Assembly (NCBI RefSeq): GCF_003999975.1
Contig: NZ_RJAC01000009.1
Span: forward strand, 220,631-284,630
DNA: 64,000 bases
Source: Actinoplanes solisilvae
GTDB taxonomy: Bacteria > Actinomycetota > Actinomycetes > Mycobacteriales > Micromonosporaceae
Direction of reading: 5' to 3'
This document shows positions 1 to 8,474 of the stretch, in pieces. Each line of letters begins with the position of its first letter. Position 1 is the stretch's first letter. The position numbers were made by a program, and so were the translations under genes. The notes under the pieces are model-generated. The model did not search any database. It had not been told where the DNA came from and saw nothing but the letters and a program-made list of their open reading frames with translations.

Positions 1-69
1 CGCCCGGTCGATCAGCAGGTGACCGCCGTTGTCGAGTCCCAGGCCGTCAAGGTCGATAACCGGCGGCAT
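1..69 (-). CDS. Partial CDS at window edge, possible ABC ATPase N-terminus
   Basis: An ATG at 69 opens a leftward frame that begins MPPVIDLDGLGLDNGGHLL and runs off the window. It overlaps the end of the PhnD-like gene by 23 bases, in a different frame. The opening resembles the first strands of ABC-transporter ATPases (hydrophobic strand, then a short GG-containing turn), which would fit a gene following a solute-binding-fold protein. Only 23 codons are visible, so the family call is inference. Confidence 0.4.
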   Translation of the reverse strand, partial: MPPVIDLDGLGLDNGGHLLIDRA

Positions 70-865
70 TGAGCGCACCGTCCTGTGTATAGAAATCCGT
101 CGCGGCCAGGCCCTCGTAGTGGTCGGTGCGGCCGGGCAGCCACTGCTTCAGGCCTTCCAGGTCGAGCAGGGGGCGGGCCTGGTCGTCGGCGTACGACATG
201 CTGAGCAGCAGTTGTACGAATTCCGAAGCGTTGACGCCCGGCCCGGCGGTGAGGTTGCAGTGGTCGTACGGCGCGGTCTGGCCGATGACGCGCACCGAGC
301 CGGACGGCAACACGCCCTCGCGGCCGAAGAGCAGCAGGTTCCCGTCGATCACGGTGGCCGCGTCGACCTCGCCGGCCCGCAACGCCTTGGCCGCGTCACG
401 TTCGCCACCGATGTGGTCGCCGTGCAGACCGACCCCCACGTCGTGGCGCCGGACCTTGACGTCGCGCTCGGCCAGCAGGGCCAGGGGAAGCAGGGTGGAC
501 TGGGGAGAGTCGATCGCGCCGGTGGCCACCGTGCGGCCGCGCAGGTCGTCGAGGGTGTGCAGGTCGGAGTCGGCCCGCACGACGACCACCGAGGTCAGGT
601 CGCGGTCGGTGTCGCGCATGGCGACCGCGCGCACGTCGAGCCCGCGCCGCCGGGCCAGCCGCCCGGCCCTGATCCAGGCCAGCGGCGAGTTCCAGGCCAG
701 GTCGATCGCGCCGTCGACCAGCGCCTCGACCTGGCGTTCGTACTGCGAGTAGAGCACGAAGTCGAAGTCGACCCCGCGCTCGCGGAACCAGGCCCGGAAG
801 CCGCTCCAGATGGTGACGACCTTGGGGTCGTAGGCGACCGCGCCGAGGATCAGCTCGCGGCTCAC
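47..865 (-). CDS. PhnD/SsuA-like substrate-binding-fold protein, no signal peptide
   Basis: A 272-aa protein of the phosphonate/sulfonate-type solute-binding fold. The first strand GAVAYDPKVVTIWSGF, the segment LDDLRGRTVATG near residue 105 and GEVDAATVIDGN near 165 are typical of PhnD-like proteins, where they line the ligand cleft. The GTG start (863-865) overlaps the TGA of the upstream flavoprotein gene as GTGA, so the two are translationally coupled. There is no signal peptide or lipobox: the fold begins at residue 6. Members of this family normally act outside the membrane, so this copy is either a cytosolic ligand sensor or enzyme, or has lost its export signal. The ligand cannot be read from the sequence. 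Confidence 0.75.
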   Translation of the reverse strand: MSRELILGAVAYDPKVVTIWSGFRAWFRERGVDFDFVLYSQYERQVEALVDGAIDLAWNSPLAWIRAGRLARRRGLDVRAVAMRDTDRDLTSVVVVRADSDLHTLDDLRGRTVATGAIDSPQSTLLPLALLAERDVKVRRHDVGVGLHGDHIGGERDAAKALRAGEVDAATVIDGNLLLFGREGVLPSGSVRVIGQTAPYDHCNLTAGPGVNASEFVQLLLSMSYADDQARPLLDLEGLKQWLPGRTDHYEGLAATDFYTQDGALNAAGYRP

Positions 866-1977
866 AGCAGCGGCTGCCCGGTCAGTGCCCGGCCGACGAA
901 GTCGTGCAGCGCGGCGGTGGTCGGGGCCATCACGCGGGCGGCCCGCGAGTCGCGGAAGCGGCGCTCGATGCCCAGCTCTTTGCGGAACGCGGACCCGCCG
1001 CAGGTGAGCATCGCGAGGTCGGCGGTGGCGGCGGCGCTCTCGTCGGCGGCCGCCTTGACCTCGAGCACCAGCAGCTGCGCCTCGGGCCGGCCCTGCTCGA
1101 TCGCGGTCAGTGCGGCGTCGACCAGCGCGGCTGTGCGGTCGGTGTCGATGCGCATGCGGGCGACGGCGGCCCGCGGCTCGGGCTGCTCGGCCAGGGACTT
1201 GCCGAGGTGCTCGAGCTGGGTGCGGCCGACGTGGGCGACGGTCTCGGCGGTCACCGCCTCCATGAGGCCGATGCTGGCCGAGGCGTTGAGCAGCAGGAAC
1301 GTGGGCAGGACGGCGGCCAGCGCCAGGTCGAGGCCGGCGCCGTCGTCGCCGAGCATCGCGTCCTGGCTGACGCGCACCCCCTCGGCCGTCATCGGGGTCG
1401 AGTTGTTGCCACGCAGGCCGAGGCCGTCGAACCTGCCAGCGACGTTGAGGCCGTCGGCGGCGGCGCGGACGAACCACAGCGTCATCGGGCCGTCGCCGTT
1501 CACCGGGCGGCTCGACCAGATCAGGCTGTCGACCTCACCGGCCGAGGTGACCCAGCTCTTGCGGGCGTCGAGAACGACCTCGTCGCCGTCGGCGGTGGCC
1601 GAGCTCATCGGGGCCCAGAAGTGGCTGCGCGAGCCGGCCTCGGAGAACGCGAGGGTGCTCAGGTGGCGCCCGTCGGCGATCTGGCGCAGCTCGGCTGCGC
1701 GGCCGGCGGCGGCCAGCGCGGCGACGGCGCTGTAGTGCATCATCACGACCATCGCGGTCGACCCGCAGGCGGTGGAGAGGGCGCGCACCACGGCGGCCGC
1801 GTCGCGCAGGCTTCCGCCGCCGCCCCCGAACTCGGCCGGCACGGTCAGGGCGAGCACGCCGGCGTCGGCGAGCGCGTCGACCGCCTTACGGGGGAAGGAC
1901 GCCGACCGGTCGATCTCGGCCGCATCAGGCGCCACGATCTCATCGACGATCCGGGTCACGTCGTCATTGACTGCCAC
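862..1977 (-). CDS. Acyl-CoA dehydrogenase-fold flavoprotein
   Basis: 371 aa with the acyl-CoA dehydrogenase three-domain layout: helical N-domain, beta domain (LAFSEAGSRSHFWAP near 107-121, then a KSWVTSAGEVDSLIW segment), and C-terminal helical bundle ending RRFRDSRAARVMAPTT. In true dehydrogenases the last motif is usually followed by a Y-E-G-T-type segment carrying the catalytic glutamate in many families; here it reads MAPTT. That suggests a monooxygenase-like or otherwise altered role (DszC/SfnB-type relatives share the fold). It is the first gene of a leftward operon, coupled to the PhnD-like gene by a GTGA overlap. Starts at GTG 1977; no strong Shine-Dalgarno is visible. Confidence 0.8.
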   Translation of the reverse strand: MAVNDDVTRIVDEIVAPDAAEIDRSASFPRKAVDALADAGVLALTVPAEFGGGGGSLRDAAAVVRALSTACGSTAMVVMMHYSAVAALAAAGRAAELRQIADGRHLSTLAFSEAGSRSHFWAPMSSATADGDEVVLDARKSWVTSAGEVDSLIWSSRPVNGDGPMTLWFVRAAADGLNVAGRFDGLGLRGNNSTPMTAEGVRVSQDAMLGDDGAGLDLALAAVLPTFLLLNASASIGLMEAVTAETVAHVGRTQLEHLGKSLAEQPEPRAAVARMRIDTDRTAALVDAALTAIEQGRPEAQLLVLEVKAAADESAAATADLAMLTCGGSAFRKELGIERRFRDSRAARVMAPTTAALHDFVGRALTGQPLL

Positions 1978-2070
1978 AAGATCACGCTCCGCTCATCCGA
2001 CTGGAACTGATCGTAGTCAAGATCGACCCTCGGGGCTCGGCCGGCCGGCAAAGATAACCTGTTGCCCCGG

Positions 2071-2949
2071 TCACGTGCCTCTCAGCCACGCCATGACGCG
2101 GTCGAGGACCCAGGCATCGACCGGGCGGGTGAGCTGGCGCCGGTAGCGCCAAAGGGACGGCGGGCCGGGGTCGCGACGCAGGACATGGGTGAGGTCGTCG
2201 GGCGTCTCACCCTCGAACGGGCCGGCCACCAGGGCGCCGATGCGGGCCACGTCGCCGGGGTCGACCTGCAGGTCCTTGGCACCGGTGATGGCCAGGAGCG
2301 GGCGGTCGATGGCGGCCAGGCCGGGGCGGGGGTCGTGGGCCATGTATTCGCACAGCCAGCGGTCGGTCAGGCGCGAGGCCGGCATGCGGTCGTGGCGCAC
2401 GGTGGTGGACCGGCGGGCCCGCTCCCGTTCGCGCGCCTGACGCCGGACCAGGATCGTCCCGATCAGCCGGGGCAGGGTGGCCGCGATGCGGTCGCTCTGC
2501 CAGGCCATGACCTCGTCGCCGGGCCGGGCGGCCCCGGCCAGCAATACGTAGCCGGCGAGCCCTCTGAGGGTGGTCGCCACCACGGCCCCGGTCGAGTGGC
2601 CGACGACGAAGACCCGATCCGGGTCGACCGCGGGGTGCGCTCGCAGGGCGGCCAGGGCGTCGGCGGCGTCGCGGCACTCGTCGTGGAAGCCGGCGCTGAG
2701 GTAGTCGCCGCCGGAGGTGCCCACGCCGCGCTTGTCGTAGCGCAGCAGGGCGAAGCCGTGGCCCGCCAGCGCCGCCGCGAGCTGCGGGCCAAGGCCCAGC
2801 GACATGCCGGGCATGGCGGAGTCGCGGTCGAGCGGGCCGGAACCGTTGAGCAGCAGCACTCCCGGGTGGCGGCCATCGGCGGCGGGCCGGGTCAGCACGC
2901 CGGACAGACGCGCCCCGGCGGCTGGGATCTCAACGCTCTGCTCGTGCAA
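2071..2949 (-). CDS. Alpha/beta-fold hydrolase
   Basis: 292-aa alpha/beta hydrolase of the dienelactone-hydrolase/acyl-peptide-esterase type, predicted cytosolic. The oxyanion region reads NGSGPLDRD (about 35-43), the nucleophile elbow is GHSTGAV with Ser119, the acid is probably the Asp of ITGAKDLQVDP, and the catalytic His that of DDLTHVLR. The NGSGP-DRD signature is shared with esterases acting on small acyl substrates. Start is TTG 2949; no ATG or GTG lies closer to the fold. The gene stands alone, in the same direction as its neighbours. Substrate unknown. Confidence 0.8.
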   Translation of the reverse strand: MHEQSVEIPAAGARLSGVLTRPAADGRHPGVLLLNGSGPLDRDSAMPGMSLGLGPQLAAALAGHGFALLRYDKRGVGTSGGDYLSAGFHDECRDAADALAALRAHPAVDPDRVFVVGHSTGAVVATTLRGLAGYVLLAGAARPGDEVMAWQSDRIAATLPRLIGTILVRRQARERERARRSTTVRHDRMPASRLTDRWLCEYMAHDPRPGLAAIDRPLLAITGAKDLQVDPGDVARIGALVAGPFEGETPDDLTHVLRRDPGPPSLWRYRRQLTRPVDAWVLDRVMAWLRGT

Positions 2950-2995
2950 CGTCAGGCCCTTCGCTCGCGGTCCTTGCCCGCAACCCTAGAGCGTC

Positions 2996-3772
2996 CTAGT
3001 TGAACGGTGGCCGGTTCACGCCGAAGATAGAGTGGATCTTCGATGCTCCGACCTCGGTGCGGGCGACGATCACGGCGACCGTGGCCAGGACCGTCGTGAC
3101 GCCGGCCATGCCCCAGAAGAGCTGGTGGGCCGGGTCGAGCATCGCGAACATGCCGAACAGGCCCAGGGCCAGCGCGCTCACCGCCGCCGTCATCTGCAGG
3201 TCGCGCAACAGTTCGTGCAGGATGCGGTGGGCGTCGCGGGCCTCGCCGAAGTGCGACGGCGGCGACCACTTCTCGGTGATCCACAGGCCGATCAGGGTGC
3301 CGGTCCAGAAGGCGGCCAGCCACAGGTTCCAGGCGCGGGCGTTGCCGAGGAAGAACGCGGGCGGGATCTCCAGACCGGCGATCGCGAACGGCAGGAACGA
3401 GTCCAGGAACGACGGCGCCCACCGCAGCAGCACGCTCATCGCCAGGTACCAGTAGAAGACGCACACGAAGATCAGCAGCAGGGCGATGCTCTGGGCATAG
3501 ACCAGCAGGCCGGGCTTGGCGAACGTGTTCTGGGCGAGCAGGGCCAGCGCCACGCCCTGGATGATGCTGACGATCGTGATGAAGCCGTTGGGCGATACCT
3601 CCAGCGAGCGCCGGATCAGCACCTCGTGGTTCAGCGCCTGGATCGCGTCCCCCCGGACGGGCACGAGGTTCTCCGGGGCGTCGTACGAGGTGTCGTAGAA
3701 GGAGTGGCGCGGCGAGGTCGGGCGCCGCCGCCGCGATCTGAGGTCGGGTAGTTCCGCTGCCACGCCGAACAT
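2996..3772 (-). CDS. Multi-pass membrane protein, unknown function
   Basis: Hypothetical integral membrane protein. After a charged N-terminal segment (SRRRRPTSPRHSFYDTSYD), about six hydrophobic helices follow, including IVSIIQGVALALLAQNTF, YAQSIALLLIFVCVFYWYL and AVSALALGLFGMFAML. I place the start at ATG 3772 (a second ATG lies at 3775); a longer in-frame reading from 3856 has an arginine-rich, uncharacteristic leader. No catalytic motif or known transporter signature is visible. The gene ends 46 bases before the hydrolase start, so the two could share a transcript. Confidence 0.65.
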   Translation of the reverse strand: MFGVAAELPDLRSRRRRPTSPRHSFYDTSYDAPENLVPVRGDAIQALNHEVLIRRSLEVSPNGFITIVSIIQGVALALLAQNTFAKPGLLVYAQSIALLLIFVCVFYWYLAMSVLLRWAPSFLDSFLPFAIAGLEIPPAFFLGNARAWNLWLAAFWTGTLIGLWITEKWSPPSHFGEARDAHRILHELLRDLQMTAAVSALALGLFGMFAMLDPAHQLFWGMAGVTTVLATVAVIVARTEVGASKIHSIFGVNRPPFN

Positions 3773-4138
3773 CATGGCCAGCCCGTCAAGACCCGGCCCA
3801 AGTCGGCACGTACGGCGTTTTCGCAGCTCAACGCCGTTGCCGGAGTCGATCTCCAACGTGGTTGACCTGTCCGGTCAGGCCGCCCGCCAATGGGGCCGAT
3901 CCTGGCGATAACGGAACGTGAGGACAGCTTTGCGTGCCGCCCTGGTCACGACGTGTCCCTCGATCACGCTGAGTACACAACAGAGAGGCTAAGCCTTCTT
4001 GCGTACGCCTTGACGCGCAAAAGGGCATAAGCGGCACCGGTTTGGACGGCCGTCGCATGGCGGTGCCCGGTCGGCCGGTTCCGCCTCGCCATAGACGAAT
4101 TTAGGTTGCTGGATATCAACTTCTGAGAGGAGCACGAC
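3773..4138. other. Intergenic region between divergent genes
   Basis: About 365 bases between the leftward membrane protein and the rightward M28 peptidase. No credible gene. A short inverted repeat TGACC-N5-GGTCA lies at 3863-3877. Sequence nearest the peptidase is more AT-rich (4095-4115), consistent with a promoter, but I cannot assign -35 and -10 boxes with confidence. A GAGAGG Shine-Dalgarno sits at 4125-4130. Confidence 0.5.
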
Positions 4139-5743
4139 GTGGTGTCTCGCTCTACGCGGAGACGTCTGGGGGCTGTCGCCCTCGTGGCGGTGCTGCTGGG
4201 CACCTTCGCCGTTGCCCAGCCCGCACAGGCGCACGGCAACAGCAACAACAGCACCAAGAACCTGGTCAAGTCCGTCACGCTCGCCGGCGTGCTGCGCCAC
4301 CTGGTCGCCTTCCAGGCGATCGCGAAGCTCAGCGGCGGCACCCGGGCCTCGGGCACGCCCGGCTACGGACGCAGCGCCGACTACGTCTCGACCCTTATGC
4401 GGGCGGCCGGTTACAAGGTGACCCGCCAGCCGTTCGAGTTCAACTTCTGCCAGGAGGAGGGCTCGGCGTTCGCGCAGAACGCCCCCACTCCGGCCACGTA
4501 CGTCGACCAGACCGACTACGACGTCATGGACTGCTCGGGCAGCGGGACCGCGACCGGCTCGGTCGTCCCGGTCGACCTGCAGCTCACGACCCCGAACACC
4601 AGCACCTCGGGCTGCGAGGCGGCTGACTTCGTCGGCGTGACCGGCAGCATCGCGCTCGTACAGCGGGGCTCGTGCCCGTTCGGCCAGAAGGCGGCCAACG
4701 CCGAGGCCGCGGGGGCGACCGGCGTCATCATCATGAACCAGGGTGACTCGGCCGCGCCGGACCGCAACGACCTGTTCTTCGGCACGCTGGGCACGCCGGT
4801 CGGCATCCCCGCGATCGGCATCTCGTACGCCCAGGGTGTTGCCTTCGCGGGCACCGCGGGCCTGAACCTCACGCTCACCACCGAGACAGTGGCCGACGTT
4901 CGCACGACCGAGAACGTCATCGCCGAGTCGAAGTGGGGCGACCCGAACGAGGTCGTCATGAGCGGCGCGCACCTCGACTCGGTTCCCGAGGGCGCGGGCA
5001 TCAACGACAACGGCACCGGCAGCGCCGGCATCCTCGAGGTCGCGCTGCAGGCCCGCAACCTCAAGTCGAAGAACAAGCTGCGCTTCGCGTGGTGGGGCGC
5101 CGAGGAGGCCAACCTGGTCGGCTCGACGTTCTATGTGAACAACCTGAGCGAGGCGGACCACGCGAACATCGCGCTCTACCTCAACTTCGACATGATCGGC
5201 TCGCCCAACTACACGTTCGGTGTGTACGACGGCGACAACTCGGACGGCACCGGCGCCGGACCCGGCCCGGACGGCTCGGCGCAGATCGAGAAGGTCTTCG
5301 AGGGCTTCTTCGCCGCACGCCGGCAGGCCACCGCGCAGTCCGACTTCACCGGGCGCAGCGACTACGGCCCGTTCATCGCCACCGGCATCCCGGCCGGCGG
5401 CCTGTTCACCGGGGCCGAGGTCATCAAGACCCCGGAGGACGTGACGAAGTGGGGCGGCGTCGCGGGTCTGGCCTACGACCCGTGCTACCACCAGAAGTGC
5501 GACAGCCTGACGCCCGAACGCGACGGGGCCGACGCGGCCGTCTACAAGCAACTCCGCAAGGCGTACAAGCACCAGCTGGTCGGCAACCTGAACACCTTCG
5601 CACTCGAGACCAACGCGGACGCCGTCGCGACCGCGGTGGGCACGTTCGCGCGGGACACGTCGTCGATCCCGCCGCGGGCCGCCGCGGTGGCGGCCCGTTC
5701 GGCCGGGGCGAGCCAGACGTCGCACGGCGACTGGCTCCGATAG
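4139..5743 (+). CDS. Secreted M28 family metallopeptidase with PA domain
   Basis: 534-aa secreted zinc aminopeptidase of the M28 (aminopeptidase S / Y-like) family. A Sec signal peptide (RRR, then a hydrophobic core) ends in AQA with cleavage after about residue 31. Residues 130-245 form the protease-associated insert domain (GSIALVQRGSCPFGQKA). The di-zinc site is complete: His278 (GAHLDSVPEG), Asp290 (INDNGTGS), general base Glu322 and ligand Glu323 (WGAEEAN), Asp351 (NFDMIGS) and His451 (CYHQKCDS). Start is GTG 4139, eight bases after GAGAGG. It stands alone in front of a hairpin at 5896. It probably releases N-terminal residues from peptides outside the cell. Confidence 0.92.
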   Translation: MVSRSTRRRLGAVALVAVLLGTFAVAQPAQAHGNSNNSTKNLVKSVTLAGVLRHLVAFQAIAKLSGGTRASGTPGYGRSADYVSTLMRAAGYKVTRQPFEFNFCQEEGSAFAQNAPTPATYVDQTDYDVMDCSGSGTATGSVVPVDLQLTTPNTSTSGCEAADFVGVTGSIALVQRGSCPFGQKAANAEAAGATGVIIMNQGDSAAPDRNDLFFGTLGTPVGIPAIGISYAQGVAFAGTAGLNLTLTTETVADVRTTENVIAESKWGDPNEVVMSGAHLDSVPEGAGINDNGTGSAGILEVALQARNLKSKNKLRFAWWGAEEANLVGSTFYVNNLSEADHANIALYLNFDMIGSPNYTFGVYDGDNSDGTGAGPGPDGSAQIEKVFEGFFAARRQATAQSDFTGRSDYGPFIATGIPAGGLFTGAEVIKTPEDVTKWGGVAGLAYDPCYHQKCDSLTPERDGADAAVYKQLRKAYKHQLVGNLNTFALETNADAVATAVGTFARDTSSIPPRAAAVAARSAGASQTSHGDWLR

Positions 5744-5895
5744 GAGGATCGCCGAGTGTAGGGCAGGGGGACGAACGGCCGCCGATGATCTTGCGAAATC
5801 GGGCTGTTTCGCTGCGGCTGCGGGGCTTTCGTCAGATCGGATCGAGACGTTCGCCCTCTGCTCTGAATGTGCGGTTCGTACCAGAATTTGAGTAA

Positions 5896-5960
5896 GCCCC
5901 GGATGCCGGTGCCGCGCCCCTTCGGACGGGGGACAGGACCATCGGCCCAGCATCCGGGGC
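5896..5960. terminator. 11-bp inverted repeat between convergent genes
   Basis: Arms GCCCCGGATGC (5896-5906) and GCATCCGGGGC (5950-5960) are perfectly complementary. The 43-base loop holds a smaller hairpin, CCCC at 5917-5920 against GGGG near 5928-5931. It lies between the convergent M28 peptidase and the reductase gene, so a bidirectional terminator is the simplest reading. The long internal loop is unusual for that role. Confidence 0.55.
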
Positions 5961-6011
5961 GCCCCGGTTGAAGAGCGCATGACGCCCCGCGGGCCGACGC
6001 GAGCCGTCTGG

Positions 6012-6638
6012 TCAGTCGCGGCCGCCCATGTCACCGGTCTGCGGGATGCCGTCGCGCAGGCCGTACCGAAGGAAGACGGCGCCCTTGGACGAGGTGAGAG
6101 CGGGCTCGATCAGCTCGAGGTTCGACGGAACGGCGCCGCCGTCGAAGACCTTCTTACCTACGCCGAGCACGATGGGGTAGACCCACAGGTTGAGCTGGTC
6201 GAAAAGCCGTTCCCGCAGCAGGGTCTGCACGAAGTTCAGGCTGCCGATGACGTGGATGTCGTCGTGCTTGTCGCGCAGGCCCCGCACCTCGTCGACCAGG
6301 TCAGGACCCAGGCGCGTGGAGCCGGCCCAGTCGAGCTGCTTGTCGCCGCGCGTGGCCACGTACTTCGGAATGCGGTTGAACAGGGTGGCGATCCCGCCGT
6401 CGGGGCCGTCCTCCTGGTGGGGCCAGTAGCCGGCGAAGATGTCGTAGGTGCGCCGGCCGAGCAGGAGGGCATCTAGGCCCTGCATGCCGGCCCAGACCTG
6501 TTCGCCTACGGCCTCGTCGAACAGCGGCGCCTGCCAGCCGCCGAAGTTGAAGTGGCCCTCGGGGTCTTCCTCGGGGCCGCCGGGCGCTTGCGCCACCAGG
6601 TCCAGCGTGGTGAACAGGTCGATCTGGATCGTTCCCAT
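6012..6638 (-). CDS. Dihydrofolate reductase family (RibD C-terminal-like) protein
   Basis: 208-aa single-domain protein of the DHFR/RibD-C superfamily, NADPH-dependent reductases widespread in actinomycetes. Diagnostic segments are LLLGRRTYDIFAGYWP near 60-75, the NADP-binding strand DDIHVIGSLNFVQTLL and the LWVYPIVLGVGKKVFD strand. Start ATG 6638 follows a GAGGAGGA Shine-Dalgarno with a 4-base gap. Relatives are usually annotated as deaminase-reductases, but the deaminase half of RibD is absent. Natural substrate unknown. Monocistronic, convergent with the M28 peptidase. Confidence 0.85.
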   Translation of the reverse strand: MGTIQIDLFTTLDLVAQAPGGPEEDPEGHFNFGGWQAPLFDEAVGEQVWAGMQGLDALLLGRRTYDIFAGYWPHQEDGPDGGIATLFNRIPKYVATRGDKQLDWAGSTRLGPDLVDEVRGLRDKHDDIHVIGSLNFVQTLLRERLFDQLNLWVYPIVLGVGKKVFDGGAVPSNLELIEPALTSSKGAVFLRYGLRDGIPQTGDMGGRD

Positions 6639-6853
6639 GGTGTCCTCCTCGTGTCTCGGCCGTGAGTAAGACTGTCGCGCGGGGACGAACTCATCGGCCG
6701 ATCACCGAAAACTGATCAGGCAACCGCGCCGCGCGGCTCGAACCCTCACCTTGAGACTCACATCCAGCGCGGCCGCCAGCCACGCCCGGCTCGCCATCAC
6801 CGGGCATCGGGCATGAGCGAAGCGCGCGCCGGCGGAGTGTTGGGTTTCATTCG

Positions 6854-7147
6854 ATGTCTGGGGATGCCGAGAAGATCGCGCAGCGCAGCGCCGAGATCAT
6901 GCTGGGGCGGGACGCGGCCAGCCGGGCGCTCGGCATCGAGCTCGAAAGGGTCGCGCCCGGGCGGGCTGTGCTGACCATGCGGGTACGCGCGGACATGGTC
7001 AACGGGTACGGGCTGTGTCATGGCGGCCTGATGGCATCGCTCGCCGACACCGCGTTCGCGGTCGCCTGCAACTCGTACGGGGAGATCACGGTCGCGGCCG
7101 GGTTCGACGTGACGTTCCTCGAGTCGGGGAAGGCCGGAGCCAACTGA
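6854..7147 (+). CDS. PaaI-like hotdog thioesterase, 3'-truncated
   Basis: 97 aa matching the N-terminal two-thirds of PaaI-type hydroxyphenylacetyl-CoA thioesterases (normally about 135-145 aa). Characteristic segments are RDAASRALGIELERV, MVNGYGLCHGGLMASLADTAFA and AAGFDVTFLE; the HGG motif of the active-site helix is present. After DVTFLESGKAGAN the frame stops at 7147, where relatives continue with the last strands of the hotdog fold. The missing strands suggest a decayed gene. No paa catabolic genes lie nearby. The 5' end looks intact. Confidence 0.7.
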   Translation: MSGDAEKIAQRSAEIMLGRDAASRALGIELERVAPGRAVLTMRVRADMVNGYGLCHGGLMASLADTAFAVACNSYGEITVAAGFDVTFLESGKAGAN

Positions 7148-7168
7148 TCACCGCAACCGGCGGCCCGC

Positions 7169-7182
7169 GGGTCGATCGACCC
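7169..7182. terminator. Short perfect palindrome between convergent genes
   Basis: GGGTCGATCGACCC at 7169-7182 is a perfect 14-bp palindrome between the truncated thioesterase and the convergent VanW gene, touching the latter's stop codon. It may form a small cruciform or terminator stem; it has no loop of its own and no T-run, so confidence is low. Confidence 0.3.
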
Positions 7183-8474
7183 TAGTCGAGGCCCTGGTAG
7201 GTCCAGCTCAGCGTGTCGCGGCCCGCGGCGGCGCCGTCCTGCGTGACCGTTCGCGTCACGGTCACGCGGAAGCCGCCGTTGTCGCCGCGGGGCTGGCGCG
7301 GGCTGGTGACCGACGAGACCGTGCGGTCGCCGGTGTGGCCGTAGATGCCGACCGTCACCGACGTGTCGGTGGTGTGGGTTCGGATGACGAACGGCGCGGA
7401 CGTGTCGTTGTGGATGACGTTGTCGATGGCGCGCCAGTCGAGGGTCGCCTCGCGGCCGGGTGGGTAGCGGCTGATGTAGAGCGAGTGCGGCTGGTGCTTG
7501 CGGATGTCGAGGCCGGCGAACCAGGCCGCGTTGAACAGCGTCGTCGAGAACTGCGAGACGCCACCCCCGAGCTGGTCCTCGAGCTCTCCGTCGACGATCG
7601 CGGGGGCCGGGACGAAACCCCGGGCCCGCGTACGCTCCCCGGCCGCGTCGTTGAGCGAGAAGGTGCCGCCGGCGGGGACGACCGTGCCGTCGATCAGAGC
7701 GGCGATCCGGTGGATGTTCGTGACCCGCGGTGCGCAACACGGGTGATAAGTGGTAAATGTCCCAACAAGCTGGTCGACGCCGGCAAATCGAGGCGTGGCA
7801 TCACCGGGGGCAAGATCGCGCACCGGCAAGGAGACGCGCGCACTCCCCGACTGCACGGCGGCGGTCAGAAGCCGTACGGCGTCGTCGCTCGAAACGCCCC
7901 GGCCGGCCACCCCGCGGTCGACCGTCACACCCCGGGAAGAAGCCGTGTACGACACGTCGCCCTTGCCATCGAGCACGGTGCCCGGCCGGGCCAGTCGCAC
8001 CGACCTGTCGCGCACCGGCGTGTTGACCGGCCGCAGCAGCGTGTCGAGCCTGGCGCGCGCCGCGGCCGAGTCGACGGTCAGCACCGCGGGAACGTCGTGC
8101 CGCCCACCGGCCGGGAAACGCAGCCGCGTCGTGCCGATCTCGCGCGCCGTGGCGTCCGCGTCGAGTCGGATGCCCAGCTCCCCCGGTCGTACGGTGAACT
8201 GCTCGGACCCGGCCGAGACGGCGACCGGCTGTTCCACCTTGCCTCGGACCGGCCCGTCCAGAGCGGCGCGCAGCTGGGCGTCGTCCTTGCCGCCGAGCGC
8301 GACGCCGGCCACGAACGTGTTCGCCGGCGTCACCGGCGAGGGCCTCACGACGAGCACGCCGACACCGACCAGAACCACGAGCACGGCCAGGCCGGCCCAC
8401 AACGGCCACCGGCCGCGGCGCCGGCGTGGCGGCGGGACGGCGGCGGTGCCCGTCCAGCGCTGCGATGTTGTCAT
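7182..8474 (-). CDS. Membrane-anchored VanW family protein with peptidoglycan-binding-like domain
   Basis: 430 aa. A basic N-terminus is followed by one membrane helix (LWAGLAVLVVLVGVGVLVV, about 26-44), an extracellular region with YoaR-type putative peptidoglycan-binding repeats (residues 50-215), and a VanW domain (LVGTFTTYHPCCAPRVTN, then VVPAGGTFSLNDAAGERT and GGGVSQFSTTLFNAAWFAGL). VanW proteins accompany some glycopeptide-resistance clusters, but their biochemistry is undefined. The ATG start overlaps the TGA of the upstream kinase gene as ATGA, so the two are made together. The kinase lacks a membrane segment, so this protein could be its surface partner or substrate. Confidence 0.88.
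   Translation of the reverse strand: MTTSQRWTGTAAVPPPRRRRGRWPLWAGLAVLVVLVGVGVLVVRPSPVTPANTFVAGVALGGKDDAQLRAALDGPVRGKVEQPVAVSAGSEQFTVRPGELGIRLDADATAREIGTTRLRFPAGGRHDVPAVLTVDSAAARARLDTLLRPVNTPVRDRSVRLARPGTVLDGKGDVSYTASSRGVTVDRGVAGRGVSSDDAVRLLTAAVQSGSARVSLPVRDLAPGDATPRFAGVDQLVGTFTTYHPCCAPRVTNIHRIAALIDGTVVPAGGTFSLNDAAGERTRARGFVPAPAIVDGELEDQLGGGVSQFSTTLFNAAWFAGLDIRKHQPHSLYISRYPPGREATLDWRAIDNVIHNDTSAPFVIRTHTTDTSVTVGIYGHTGDRTVSSVTSPRQPRGDNGGFRVTVTRTVTQDGAAAGRDTLSWTYQGLD

Noticed and set aside
29..1735. Long rightward open frame opposite the PhnD-like and flavoprotein genes
   Set aside because: It is a GC-bias shadow: low-complexity, Arg/Ala/Val-rich translation with no fold, while the opposite strand encodes recognisable proteins.
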